NCBI GenBank assembly: GCA_964577305.1
Contig: CAZNYS010000004.1
Location: 50,048-114,047 of the forward strand
DNA from: UBA9300 sp964577305
Lineage (GTDB): Bacteria > Bacteroidota > Bacteroidia > Bacteroidales > VadinHA17
Length of the DNA: 64,000 bases
Direction of reading: 5' to 3'
Shown here: positions 48,614 to 56,859 of the stretch, piece by piece
Numbering within the stretch: position 1 is the stretch's first letter
How the letters are laid out: every line of letters starts with the position of its first letter
The notes under the pieces: model-generated
Seen by the model: only the letters and a program-made list of their open reading frames with translations
The model's database searches: none
Told to the model about the DNA's origin: nothing
Program-made: the position numbers and the translations under genes

Positions 48614-49552
48614 ATGACATTAGTGGTGCTTCTTGCTGGACTGGCATTGCTGCTTCTGAGCGGTCAATTCCTTGTACGAGGAAGTGTTTGCCTGGCAAAT
48701 CATTTGAAAATATCAAAGCTGGTAGTAGGACTCACAGTGGTTTCATTTGGCACATCGGCCCCTGAACTTGTGATAAGCCTGGAAGCAGCAGCGTTAGGAC
48801 ATCCTGATATATCTGTCGGAAATGTGATAGGAAGTAATATTTCAAATATAGGCATCGTCCTTGCTCTGGCTGTAATTATTTCACCATATTTTGTAAAAAC
48901 CAGAGCAATATTAAACGAATGGATCCCCATGATGGGTGCTACAATATTACTGATATTATTACTTCTGGATTTCAGGCTATCAAGAATTGAAGGTATAATG
49001 TTAATTGCACTTCTGTTCTTTTTTGTTTACTGGTCAATTAGGAAGTCAAGGAATAATATACGTAATAGTAATGTTAAGTTTCCACCCGCAAGATTCAAAT
49101 TGCACGTGGCAATAATAATAGTCATATTATCATGTCTGGGACTTGTTGCCGGTGCTGATTTGCTTGTAAGGAGTGCCAGCCAGATTGCAAGAATGCTGGG
49201 ATTAAGTGAAAGGATAATTTCTGTTTCAGTTATTGCCGTTGGAACCAGCCTGCCTGAACTTGCTACATCAGTGATGGCTGCCGCCCGTAAGGAAAACGAC
49301 ATTTCGATCAGTAATGTCATAGGCTCAAATATTTTCAATATACTGGCAATACTGGGTACAACGGCTGCATTTGTTCCTTTCAGTGTGACCGATCCTGATT
49401 TCTTGTTTGATATGTTCTGGATGTTTGGTGTATCATTGCTGTTATTCCTGCTTATCCTGCCATTAAAGGGTTCTAAACTTACACGATGGAAGGGTTTAAT
49501 AATGGCAGTGGTTTATTTCACCTATATTTACCTCGTATTCTTTGTAAAATGA
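48614..49552 (+). CDS. Calcium/sodium:cation antiporter (CaCA family, YrbG-like)
   Basis: A 312-residue membrane protein with ten predicted helices arranged as two inverted halves, each carrying an alpha-repeat: GTSAPELVISLEAAALGHPD with GNVIGSNISNIG, and GTSLPELATSVMAAARKEND with NVIGSNIFNI. The two acidic GTSxPE motifs bind the cation. The predicted function is sodium/calcium exchange. It follows tatA with a 34-nt gap on the same strand and precedes lolD. Confidence 0.93.
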   Translation: MTLVVLLAGLALLLLSGQFLVRGSVCLANHLKISKLVVGLTVVSFGTSAPELVISLEAAALGHPDISVGNVIGSNISNIGIVLALAVIISPYFVKTRAILNEWIPMMGATILLILLLLDFRLSRIEGIMLIALLFFFVYWSIRKSRNNIRNSNVKFPPARFKLHVAIIIVILSCLGLVAGADLLVRSASQIARMLGLSERIISVSVIAVGTSLPELATSVMAAARKENDISISNVIGSNIFNILAILGTTAAFVPFSVTDPDFLFDMFWMFGVSLLLFLLILPLKGSKLTRWKGLIMAVVYFTYIYLVFFVK

Positions 49553-49576
49553 TCCGGATGAATTAATTTGCGCGGG

Positions 49577-50233
49577 ATGATAAAAGCAACAAATATAACT
49601 AAATCGTTTGGTGACCTTAAAGTACTGAAAGGTATAAACCTGGATGTAAAGAAAAGCGAAATAGTAACTATTGTAGGCCCCAGCGGTGCAGGCAAAACTA
49701 CCCTTCTTCAAATACTGGGCACACTGGATAATGCTGATTCGGGTACTATAAAATATGATAACATATTGCTTAATATGCTCAATGGGAAGCAACTGTCAAA
49801 GTTCAGAAATGAACAAATAGGATTTGTTTTTCAGTTCCACCAGTTACTTCCCGAATTTACAGCCCTCGAGAATGTATGTATACCAGCTTATATAGGGGGA
49901 AAATCGAGACAGGAATCAGAAGGAAGAGGCAGGCAACTGCTGGAATTCCTGGGATTAAAGGAAAGGCTGGAACATAAACCATCTGAATTAAGTGGCGGCG
50001 AACAGCAGAGGGTAGCAGTTGCAAGGGCCCTGATCAACGACCCGGCGGTTATACTGGCTGATGAACCTTCGGGAAACCTTGATACAGAAAATAAGCAGGA
50101 ATTACATAAACTGTTTTTTGACCTCAGGGATAAATTTGGACAAACAATAATTATAGTTACTCATGACAGGGAGTTGTCGGGTATGTCAGACAGGAAGATA
50201 GAAATTAAAGACGGCATAATTTTCAATGGGTGA
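49577..50233 (+). CDS. lolD: LolD-like ABC transporter ATPase
   Basis: A 218-residue ABC ATPase energising lipoprotein release from the inner membrane. Walker A GPSGAGKTT, Q-loop FQFHQLLPEFTALENV, signature LSGGEQQRVAVARAL, Walker B ILADEPSGNLD, H-loop VTHD. The ATG at 49577 is chosen; the frame's TTG at 49568 would add three residues. The LolD-like motif (LPEFTALENV) separates it from general importers. A LolC/E-like permease is encoded at 6.3 kb and a MacB-like permease at 42.3 kb, either of which could use it. Its stop overlaps a truncated gene. Confidence 0.9.
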   Translation: MIKATNITKSFGDLKVLKGINLDVKKSEIVTIVGPSGAGKTTLLQILGTLDNADSGTIKYDNILLNMLNGKQLSKFRNEQIGFVFQFHQLLPEFTALENVCIPAYIGGKSRQESEGRGRQLLEFLGLKERLEHKPSELSGGEQQRVAVARALINDPAVILADEPSGNLDTENKQELHKLFFDLRDKFGQTIIIVTHDRELSGMSDRKIEIKDGIIFNG

Positions 50234-50414
50234 TTCCTGGAAAAAAAGGTTCTCATATGATGAGATGAAGGACTTCCTTGAATTGAAATATGAGCAATTT
50301 AATAATCCTTCATTTATAGAATGCGATCCCGTTTCGGTACCTTATCAGTATCCTGCTTCCTTCTGGAGCAGGGGGCAGGTACAAGAGGAATATTCAATTC
50401 GTTCGCTTGTGTAA
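50226..50414 (+). pseudogene. 5' fragment of a TIGR02757-type (DUF2400) gene
   Basis: A 62-codon frame overlapping lolD by 8 nt. Its first ~43 residues (FSYDEMKDFLELKYEQFNNP, then SFIECDPVSVPYQY) match the N-terminus of TIGR02757 proteins, which are normally ~250 residues long. From about position 50355 onward the translation stops resembling the family and ends after 19 more codons. The gene has therefore lost its 3' 80 percent. The point of loss coincides with the start of the 50-64 kb region, so this looks like the left edge of an insertion, deletion or rearrangement. The identification is by family memory and not a search. Confidence 0.65.
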
Positions 50415-50464
50415 GATTTAAGAAAGCAAAACCCAAGAATGACCAGAGGATTTCAGTTTGCCTT

Positions 50465-53400
50465 CTATTCTTTAAGCTTTATCTGATAAAATGACTCCAG
50501 ATTTAAGACAATACGTATTCTCTCTTTAACTGTTCCTCTGGCTGACCTGATATTTTCAGAAACAAGTAAGGGAACATAAAATTCGAAAAAGTTCCATATA
50601 CCTGCTTTCAGGCCTGCTTCATAAAATAAAGGTGAATTATTTTCTGGCCCGATACCATGATCATTTAAAACAATATTAACAAATGGCTTGACGGGAATCT
50701 TACCGGTTTTCCCCGGCAGATTGCTTGTGAAAGAAAGAGAAACAAGCCACCTGCTATATCCGAGACTGTCGTTCACAGGTGATACAAGCCCACCCTCAGA
50801 TAGGTCCATCTGTCTTGACCAGAAAGTTTTAGGGAACACACTGAAACGATCAGGATATGTACCCTCGAAAAGATATTGCTCACGCCCGCTCCTTCCGCCT
50901 GCGGAAAGCGCGTAAAAGGGAATATCTAATCTGTTTTTCAGCATTCTTCCGGCAAATAGCCTTATATCCAAACCATTATTTTTCCCGTAATAACTGAACT
51001 TATAATTGAATTCCACAGATGCTTTTTTATAAGACTGACCAGATTCAATGGAAGTCAACAGATTGAAAGGATTGATTAAACTTTTCCTTTCCAGAAAATA
51101 TCCAAATTGCAAAAAAGAATTCATATTTGCTTTTTCAGGAATTTCAATCTGATAAAGATCCGATGCTGCAATATAGCGCCCGTAAAGATTTTGTAAAACA
51201 GGGTCATTCATTTTGATTGTCCTGAAATGAAGGTCTATTCCGGCTAATACTTTGTGATAATTTTGATTCCCCAGTGCTCCAAATTGCGTACCTTCCAGAG
51301 TGAACGTCGCCATCCTGATGAGATTATCATAGGGAGTAATATTGAATTCAATTCTTCCAAATCCGGCCAGGCCATGATTCTTAATTGCATAGAAAGGCAT
51401 AACAAGAAACTCAACCGGTTTAGGCAATAAGGTTCCATTGTTCAATGAAATTCCAGTCATGAAGCCGTTTTCTCTCGTCCAGTTGACAACCGGGATATAC
51501 ATCAAAGTTCGTATGTCAGGATCTTCTACTGAATAAAGTAACTGGAACCTGATTGGATCTGCTTTCCTGAAAATGCCTGAAGTACGGATATTATTATTTA
51601 ATCTGTACAATTCAGGCATTACATGCATGGGATCAATTCTTATTTTGGAATAGTTACCCGGGGGTAGATCGATCCATTTCTTTCCTTTAAAGCCATCTGA
51701 CCACTTTTCAAAACTGACTGAATCGTCGTTCGTGCCAGAGATAACCAGGGGAGATATCAGCTCACCTTTGTTTTTTATTAGCAGCTGGTCGTTCCTAAGG
51801 CGAACCACTTTATAGTCAAGCCGTTTGGTTGTGCCAATGAAATCCTTAAAAAACCAGGTCAGATCTTTACCTGTATGGGATTCAAACAAATTGTGCAGAT
51901 CATCAGGATGGGGATGTTTGTATTTCCAGATGCGATAATACTCGTGCATTATTGAATCAAAAGCTGAATCCCCAAGATAAGCTCTCAGATAGTTGAAACC
52001 CATTGCTGCTTTATCATAAATAATAAGGGTGTAATTCAGCATACTGTAATCAGTTGCAGACATGTTAATTGCTTGTTCTGAATTACTGCGTGCGTGAATA
52101 AGCCATTCAAGTTCCTGATTTCGGGTCACCGGCATTTTGTCTATTTGTAAGAACTCTGCCAGTTTCCTGTTTTTAAGATAAAGTTCCCAGAGCTTTTTAT
52201 CGGGATATCTTTCGTTCAGATACCTGATCTCATAAGCACTTGTAATGCCCTCATCCATAAAAGGGTAACGGCGTTCATCAGATCCAATTGCACTGTAGAA
52301 CCAGTTATGGCATGCTTCATGTGCTATTACCTGGTCCAGTGAGTAAGCATCATCAGCAAGACCGATAACAGTTATTCCAGGATATTCCATCCCGGTACCG
52401 GCAGTCAGGGCACTTTGAACAGCTGTAAAATTATCATAGGGATAATCGCCTATCCAGGCCGATAAATACAGGATAGCACTATTGGCATATTTCAGTGCAT
52501 CCTTCCAGAGGTCTGCCTGCTGATCAGTGAACATCGCCCACGTAGTTACCTCCCTTCCGGAGTCAGGAAGCCTGATTTTACTTTTCATAACGTGGAAACG
52601 CTTATCGGCAAACCAGGCAAAATCATGTATCTGATTTCCTGTATATCTCAGAGTTTTAATCTGTTCTGATGAAGGAGGGAAATAATCTCGCTTCTTAGAA
52701 GATGTTCTCATCCAGGCAGTGTCGGCTGAAAGTTTATCAAGTCGTTCAGCTTCAACTACGTTTTGCAGATTTCCTGTAGCACCAACGATATAGTTAGCTG
52801 GAAGAGTAATACTTACATCAAAACTCCCGAATTCAGAATAAAACTCACCCTGATCGAGATAAGGCATCTGGTGCCAGCCGTTTTTATCATATACTGCCGG
52901 TTTGGGATACCATTGAGAAATCTGATATGATTCTCCGATATGGCCTAACCTGGAAGTAACCCCTTCAGGAATCTTGATATGAAAGGGAGTGGTTATAAAT
53001 ATTGTGTCACCCTGGCATAGTGCCTTATTAAGAATAATCCGGCAGATATCCGGTTGTCCGGGCATCAGATTCCAGTTGACCGGTTGTCCTTCAACCTTAA
53101 AGGCCAGTGAATCAATATATCCTTTTAATTCCGGATCATTAAATAATCTTTCCTTCCCCCTCTGAATGAGCATTTGCTTTGCCAGGTCTGTTTGATTATC
53201 AGAATAGCCATTGGGCCACAGGTGAAAAAACAAAAACCGGAGTGTGTCGGTGGAATTGTTAATATACTCAACTGTTTCGAAGGCATTTAATTCATGCTGC
53301 CTGTCATTAAGAGTAACCTTAATATTATAATTAACCTCCTGCTGGAAATATTCCTGAGATAATACATTCGACACAGGTGCGATAATCATCAGACAGATTA

Positions 53401-53491
53401 TCAGCAAGTTCTTTATAAACCGAAAATTTTTAAACGAATAGCTTAAAGCCTTTCCAACTTTTAAAACCTCTAAAGCCCCGACATTCTTCAC
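50465..53491 (-). CDS. M1-family metallopeptidase, aminopeptidase N-like, exported
   Basis: A 1008-residue protein. An N-terminal signal (FIKNLLIICLMIIAPVSNVL) is followed by an M1 N-terminal beta domain (NIKVTLNDRQHELNAFETVE) and a catalytic domain with GMEYPGI and the zinc motif HEACH (391-395) plus the third ligand Glu414 in MDEG. The C-terminal ~380 residues are not the classical M1 helical part but contain beta-rich segments (ATFTLEGTQFGALGNQN, LDIRLFAGRMLKNR) that resemble a surface-exposed beta-barrel or layer. The ATG at 53491 overlaps the stop of the AraC-like regulator by 4 nt, so they are co-translated. Confidence 0.87.
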   Translation of the reverse strand: MKNVGALEVLKVGKALSYSFKNFRFIKNLLIICLMIIAPVSNVLSQEYFQQEVNYNIKVTLNDRQHELNAFETVEYINNSTDTLRFLFFHLWPNGYSDNQTDLAKQMLIQRGKERLFNDPELKGYIDSLAFKVEGQPVNWNLMPGQPDICRIILNKALCQGDTIFITTPFHIKIPEGVTSRLGHIGESYQISQWYPKPAVYDKNGWHQMPYLDQGEFYSEFGSFDVSITLPANYIVGATGNLQNVVEAERLDKLSADTAWMRTSSKKRDYFPPSSEQIKTLRYTGNQIHDFAWFADKRFHVMKSKIRLPDSGREVTTWAMFTDQQADLWKDALKYANSAILYLSAWIGDYPYDNFTAVQSALTAGTGMEYPGITVIGLADDAYSLDQVIAHEACHNWFYSAIGSDERRYPFMDEGITSAYEIRYLNERYPDKKLWELYLKNRKLAEFLQIDKMPVTRNQELEWLIHARSNSEQAINMSATDYSMLNYTLIIYDKAAMGFNYLRAYLGDSAFDSIMHEYYRIWKYKHPHPDDLHNLFESHTGKDLTWFFKDFIGTTKRLDYKVVRLRNDQLLIKNKGELISPLVISGTNDDSVSFEKWSDGFKGKKWIDLPPGNYSKIRIDPMHVMPELYRLNNNIRTSGIFRKADPIRFQLLYSVEDPDIRTLMYIPVVNWTRENGFMTGISLNNGTLLPKPVEFLVMPFYAIKNHGLAGFGRIEFNITPYDNLIRMATFTLEGTQFGALGNQNYHKVLAGIDLHFRTIKMNDPVLQNLYGRYIAASDLYQIEIPEKANMNSFLQFGYFLERKSLINPFNLLTSIESGQSYKKASVEFNYKFSYYGKNNGLDIRLFAGRMLKNRLDIPFYALSAGGRSGREQYLFEGTYPDRFSVFPKTFWSRQMDLSEGGLVSPVNDSLGYSRWLVSLSFTSNLPGKTGKIPVKPFVNIVLNDHGIGPENNSPLFYEAGLKAGIWNFFEFYVPLLVSENIRSARGTVKERIRIVLNLESFYQIKLKE

Positions 53492-54048
53492 GCATTAACG
53501 GGATTTTGATATCTGTTGTCTATTAATTGCCTGAAATCAGCAGGGGTTAACCCTGTCACTTTTTTAAATTGATTTGATAGATGTGCTATACTGCTGTAAA
53601 GTAACATATATGCAATTTCACTGAGGCTGAATTTTCCTGAAATCAATAAACTTTTTATCCGTTCGATTCTCTGCAGGATAATATATTTTTCAATTGTTAT
53701 TCCTTCAATTTCAGAGAATATTTTGCTGAGATAATTATAATCAAAGTTGACTTTCTGGCTTATATATTCAGAAGAAACTGGCCGGTCCAGGTCATTTGAG
53801 CAATAAACAAGGTGATTGATGGCCAACTTGATTTTTCCGATAAGCAGGCTTTTATTATCAACTATTAACTCGAGGCCCGATTTTTTAAGAGCAGCGTTAA
53901 ATTGCTGCAATTGTTCGTTTGATGCATTCTCTGTAAACTCTACTTCTCCCAGCTCAACAGATTCATAACGTAGTCCCAGATTGCTTAATTCTTCCTCAAC
54001 TATTGATTTACAACGGTCACTTACCATATTTCTGATTTGAAGCCTCAT
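53488..54048 (-). CDS. AraC-type regulator with degenerate HMA-like N-terminus
   Basis: A 186-residue regulator with a small N-terminal domain (residues 1-70) shaped like heavy-metal-associated domains, joined to an AraC HTH domain (~75-180). The metal motif that is NMVCIRC in its two paralogues reads NMVSDRC here: the first cysteine is Ser10 and only Cys13 remains. The HTH part has SLSEIAYMLLYSSIAHLSNQ then FKKVTGLTPADFRQLI. It overlaps and precedes the M1 peptidase gene. A copy of the local promoter motif lies 84 nt upstream, suggesting auto- or cross-regulation. The ligand is unknown. Confidence 0.88.
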   Translation of the reverse strand: MRLQIRNMVSDRCKSIVEEELSNLGLRYESVELGEVEFTENASNEQLQQFNAALKKSGLELIVDNKSLLIGKIKLAINHLVYCSNDLDRPVSSEYISQKVNFDYNYLSKIFSEIEGITIEKYIILQRIERIKSLLISGKFSLSEIAYMLLYSSIAHLSNQFKKVTGLTPADFRQLIDNRYQNPVNA

Positions 54049-54131
54049 AGGTAGCAGTTGAATGTATTTAAGGATGATCTGTAATTAAGATAGAATCATG
54101 CAAAGTAAAAATACTTCAAAAGTTTAGAGTG

Positions 54132-54172
54132 CACGTTATATAATTCTTTGAATTAATTACATAATTCACACA
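54132..54172 (-). promoter_or_regulatory. Regulon motif copy G, upstream of the AraC/M1 operon
   Basis: On the minus strand it reads TGTGTGAATTATGTAATTAA followed by an A/T stretch and TATATAACGTGC. The first half is a near-perfect match to the shared motif; the second half is weaker. A TTACTTTG box is at 54101-54108, but its spacing is about five bases longer than in the other copies. Confidence 0.55.
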
Positions 54173-54321
54173 TTATCTTAAAATTAAGTAAATTGAATAA
54201 CCTCTCTTATTTCCGTTCCTTAATGCGGTGGGCCGGTTTCCGGTCTTCTGCCTTTTTCTTTTCGTGTACAGGTATCGTGATCTTAACCTTCTTTATTAAA
54301 ACCCTTGAAATATGGTAAAGT

Positions 54322-54699
54322 TCAGGATGCAACAGTTAAAAGGAAGGACGTTTCTTCCATCGAATTAATACTGTATTTTGTCTTTTCATATAATATAAAT
54401 ATTTCACCTTTATTAATGGTAACAGAGCCTTGGCGGATATGTAATAATAATTTTCCTTCCAATACATGGAATGTAATTGAATCATTTGCCTGTAAAGACA
54501 TGATTTCGGTTCCCTTATGTATTATTGTTAGCATAATCTTCCTGGCCGGGCTGTCAAGGAGAATCATTGTGTTAAGGTCTCCTTTTTTCCAGGATGATTT
54601 TTCCTTCATTTTTTCAATCAATGCCGGTAATTCCAATGCAAGGAATGAAGTATTAAATGATTCGCTATCAGGATATATCAATGGAATTGTTGCGGACAT
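54322..54699 (-). CDS. Small cupin-domain protein
   Basis: A 125-residue single-cupin protein. The second cupin motif is visible (HVLEGKLLLHIRQGSVTINK then GEIFILYEKTKYSI). The first is degenerate, with only partial histidine ligands (TIIHKGTEIMSLQANDSITF), so metal binding is doubtful. Proteins like this are often sensors or stress-linked enzymes of unknown substrate. It is preceded by motif copy E and a TACCTTTG box, so it is a member of the local regulon. A related but distinct cupin is encoded at 62001. Confidence 0.8.
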   Translation of the reverse strand: MSATIPLIYPDSESFNTSFLALELPALIEKMKEKSSWKKGDLNTMILLDSPARKIMLTIIHKGTEIMSLQANDSITFHVLEGKLLLHIRQGSVTINKGEIFILYEKTKYSINSMEETSFLLTVAS

Positions 54700-54720
54700 C
54701 TTTCTTATTAAATTAGTACA

Positions 54721-54773
54721 TGTAATTAATGATTCAAAGGTAGCTGGCAGATCATTTTAACTGTTACACAATT
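54721..54773. repeat. 53-bp exact duplicate of a promoter segment (copy 1)
   Basis: Identical to 60742-60794. It covers the end of motif E, the spacer, the TACCTTTG box (54735-54742 on the minus strand) and the start of the leader. The upstream flank also matches loosely for another ~15 bp. Confidence 0.85.
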
Positions 54774-54802
54774 ATTTCAATTATTTATATAATTCATACA
54801 CT
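54759..54802 (-). promoter_or_regulatory. Regulon motif copy E and promoter, upstream of the cupin gene
   Basis: Minus strand: GTGTATGAATTATATAAATA, an A/T spacer, then TTGTGTAACAG. The -7 box TACCTTTG lies at 54735-54742, its TTTG 29 nt after the G of GTAACA. The promoter lies about 40 nt before the cupin ATG. Confidence 0.7.
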
Positions 54803-54847
54803 TAACTATTGGCTAAACAGTGTGATGTATTAAAAACAAGAGGAGGA

Positions 54848-55009
54848 TTGCTTGTATATGATGAACTCAATCTTAAGGAAATTGCTTTCAAGTTACACTA
54901 TAGCAGCGTTGCCCATCTGTCAAGCCAGTTTAAGAAAGTTACCGGATTAACTCCCTCCCACTTCAAGCAGCCTAAGCACAAACGACGCATCGCGCTCGAA
55001 AATGTGTGA
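54848..55009 (+). pseudogene. 3' fragment of an AraC-type regulator gene
   Basis: Codons for LLVYDELNLKEIAFKLHYSS, VAHLSSQFKKVTGLTPSHFK and KHKRRIALENV are almost identical to the C-terminus of the regulator at 60964-61524, but the first ~130 residues are absent. The fragment starts inside a 19-bp sequence (54832-54850) also found at 60216-60234, which points to a deletion or recombination joint there. The TGA stop lies inside motif copy A. Confidence 0.85.
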
Positions 55010-55042
55010 ATGATATAACTAATTTTTAATATTATGTAACAC
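55003..55042 (+). promoter_or_regulatory. Regulon motif copy A, upstream of the OmpA-like gene
   Basis: TGTGTGAATGATATAACTAA, an A/T spacer, then TTATGTAACAC. A CACCTTTA box is at 55062-55069, with TTTA 30 nt after the G of GTAACA. The stop codon of the AraC fragment lies in the motif. The target gene starts at 55176. Confidence 0.7.
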
Positions 55043-55175
55043 ATACCAGAATAAAGACTATCACCTTTATTTAGTAATTAATTATTTACAATTTAATTGA
55101 TTTATCCCGGGCACTTGCGATTTTGTTCAAAGAGCTTCATTGGATCATCAGTCATTAACTTAAAAGTTAAATACA

Positions 55176-55853
55176 ATGAAAAAAACGATGTTATTAATGT
55201 TTTCAGGTATTATGGCGGTTGCAGTTATTTTGTCAGGTTGTGCATCGTGGAATAAAACCCAGAAAGGAGCAGTAATTGGCACAGCAGGAGGGGCAGCTAC
55301 AGGTGCCGTTATCGGCAGGGCATCCGGTAATACAGCCCTGGGTACAATTATTGGTGCCACGGTGGGCGGTGTGGCCGGTGCCGTTATTGGCAATCAAATG
55401 GATAAACAGGCAAAAGAAATTAAGGACGAACTCCCCAACGCAAAGGTTGAGCGCGTGGGAGAAGGTATTGTGGTTGAGCTTAGTGATAAGGTTCTTTTCG
55501 ATTTTAATAAATCGGATCTGACCCAGACCGCACAGAACAGCCTTGATAAGATTATTGTAGTACTGAATAAATATTCTGACACCGATATTGAAATTCAGGG
55601 GCATACCGACAGTAAAGGCACCAATGCTTATAATCAAACTTTATCCGTAAATCGTGCCAACTCAGTATCCCGTTATCTTACGGCTAAAAATATAGCATCT
55701 TCGAGGCTTTCGGTAAAAGGATTTGGTGAAGAAGCTCCAAAGTACACCAATGATACAGATGAAGGCAGGACACAAAATCGCCGTGTGGAGTTTCTGATCA
55801 CAGCTAATGAAAAGATGAAAGCTGAAGCTAAAAAAGCAGCAGAAGGCAAATAA
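55176..55853 (+). CDS. OmpA-family lipoprotein with glycine-zipper region
   Basis: A 225-residue outer-membrane-associated lipoprotein. The lipobox ILSGC gives acylated Cys22. Residues ~30-75 form two glycine-zipper segments (GAVIGTAGGAATGAVIGRAS, then GTIIGATVGGVAGAVIGNQM). Residues ~105-215 are an OmpA C-terminal peptidoglycan-binding domain (DFNKSDLTQTAQNSLDKIIV, IEIQGHTDSKGTNAYNQTLS, EGRTQNRRVEFLI). It probably links the outer membrane to peptidoglycan or stabilises it under stress. Motif copy A lies ~130 nt upstream, and the barrel gene follows after 37 nt. Confidence 0.92.
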   Translation: MKKTMLLMFSGIMAVAVILSGCASWNKTQKGAVIGTAGGAATGAVIGRASGNTALGTIIGATVGGVAGAVIGNQMDKQAKEIKDELPNAKVERVGEGIVVELSDKVLFDFNKSDLTQTAQNSLDKIIVVLNKYSDTDIEIQGHTDSKGTNAYNQTLSVNRANSVSRYLTAKNIASSRLSVKGFGEEAPKYTNDTDEGRTQNRRVEFLITANEKMKAEAKKAAEGK

Positions 55854-55890
55854 AAGTCAGACTTACAAGTAATCAAAAAGATCAATAACT

Positions 55891-56475
55891 ATGAAAAAAA
55901 GAATCATTTCGTTGTTCGCCGCAATTGCCTTGATAGCTTTTGTGACAAATGCCCAGGAAGTGACAAAAACTACTTTTGGAGTCCGGGCAGGTATTAATTT
56001 TCAGAATATCAACGGTAAAGACTATAACGGTGACAAACTGACAAATAGCCTGATAGTTGGCTTTAATATTGGCGCCAACGTTGAAATACCCATTGCACAG
56101 GATTTTTTTCTCCAGCCCGGTCTTCTTTTCACCACGAAAGGAGCAAAGATTAATGATGAATCTCCGGATACAAAAATAAATATCGGATACATTGAATTGC
56201 CCATCAATTTCCTTTACAAACCATTATTGGGCAATGGCCATTTTATGCTGGGCTTCGGCCCTTACGTAGCTTATGGCGTAACCGGCGATGCATCTGAATT
56301 CAAAGCTCTTGATGCAGGGGCTAATATATTGGCCGGATATGAATTTGCATCTAAACTGTCATTTCAGTTGAATGCCCAGCTTGGCCTGGTCAAGATCAAC
56401 TCCGTTAGTACCTCCGGAGACATGACCTCAGAAAAAAACACTGGATTCGGATTTTCTCTTGGGTACAGGTTTTAG
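55891..56475 (+). CDS. Small outer-membrane beta-barrel protein (PorT-like family)
   Basis: A 194-residue protein with a signal peptide (cleavage after FVTNAQ). The mature part is alternating beta strands with the FGVRAGINFQNINGKDYNGD start and a terminal aromatic strand (GFGFSLGYRF). This is the pattern of small Bacteroidota porin-like barrels (outer membrane protein beta-barrel domain). The function is unknown; it may be a structural or stress-linked porin. It lies 37 nt after the OmpA-like lipoprotein and is likely co-transcribed with it. Confidence 0.85.
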   Translation: MKKRIISLFAAIALIAFVTNAQEVTKTTFGVRAGINFQNINGKDYNGDKLTNSLIVGFNIGANVEIPIAQDFFLQPGLLFTTKGAKINDESPDTKINIGYIELPINFLYKPLLGNGHFMLGFGPYVAYGVTGDASEFKALDAGANILAGYEFASKLSFQLNAQLGLVKINSVSTSGDMTSEKNTGFGFSLGYRF

Positions 56476-56504
56476 TATTTATTAGTAATAACATAAAAAA
56501 AAAA

Positions 56505-56687
56505 ATGATGAAATATTCAGCACCTTCCGCGCCTTCAAAATTAATATGGATTCTCGGCTTGATATTTGGAATACTTGGCATTTTAGGTCATTTTGCTTCT
56601 ATAGATTTTCTTACCGTTAATAATTATTGGTTCTTGCTTGTAGGTTTTTTACTTCTGGCATTGGGTACCACGTTCAGAGAAATATAA
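56505..56687 (+). CDS. Small two-helix membrane protein
   Basis: A 60-residue protein with two membrane helices (about residues 12-32 and 40-57) and a short charged end. There is an ATG-ATG start with a purine-rich (A-run) leader. It is probably the last gene of the OmpA-like/barrel group. Function unknown; small membrane proteins of this type are frequent in envelope-stress loci. Confidence 0.7.
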   Translation: MMKYSAPSAPSKLIWILGLIFGILGILGHFASIDFLTVNNYWFLLVGFLLLALGTTFREI

Positions 56688-56720
56688 AATTATATGACTA
56701 TCGATAATCAAGTATAAAAA

Positions 56721-56852
56721 ATGATAAAACACTTGAAAATCAAGGAAGACCTTTTAACCAGCTGTTGCGGAGTAAAAGTTGCTGGCGGCAACCTGAAAGA
56801 ACATAAGCCGGCAATTATCAGATATTCGTATTACCTGTTAAATAAGTTTTAA
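56721..56852 (+). CDS. Possible 43-residue ORF
   Basis: Starts MIKHLKIKEDLLTSCCGVKV with a vicinal Cys-Cys, followed by a short basic tail (KEHKPAIIRYSYYLLNKF). No family recognised. The frame is only as long as expected by chance in this gap, but it is placed as the next gene would be. Treat as tentative. Confidence 0.3.
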   Translation: MIKHLKIKEDLLTSCCGVKVAGGNLKEHKPAIIRYSYYLLNKF

Positions 56853-56859
56853 TTGAGGT

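Noticed and set aside
54207..54315. Short minus-strand frame after the cupin gene with a basic peptide ending IKERK
   Set aside because: No ATG or good start codon and no family resemblance; it may be a remnant but cannot be supported.
54305..54760. 151-residue plus-strand ORF over the cupin gene
   Set aside because: It is antisense to the cupin gene on the minus strand. Its shared ending with another ORF near 60.8 kb only reflects the duplicated promoter segment.
55233..55637. 134-residue minus-strand ORF over the OmpA-like gene
   Set aside because: Shadow of a lipoprotein with clear glycine-zipper and OmpA domains.
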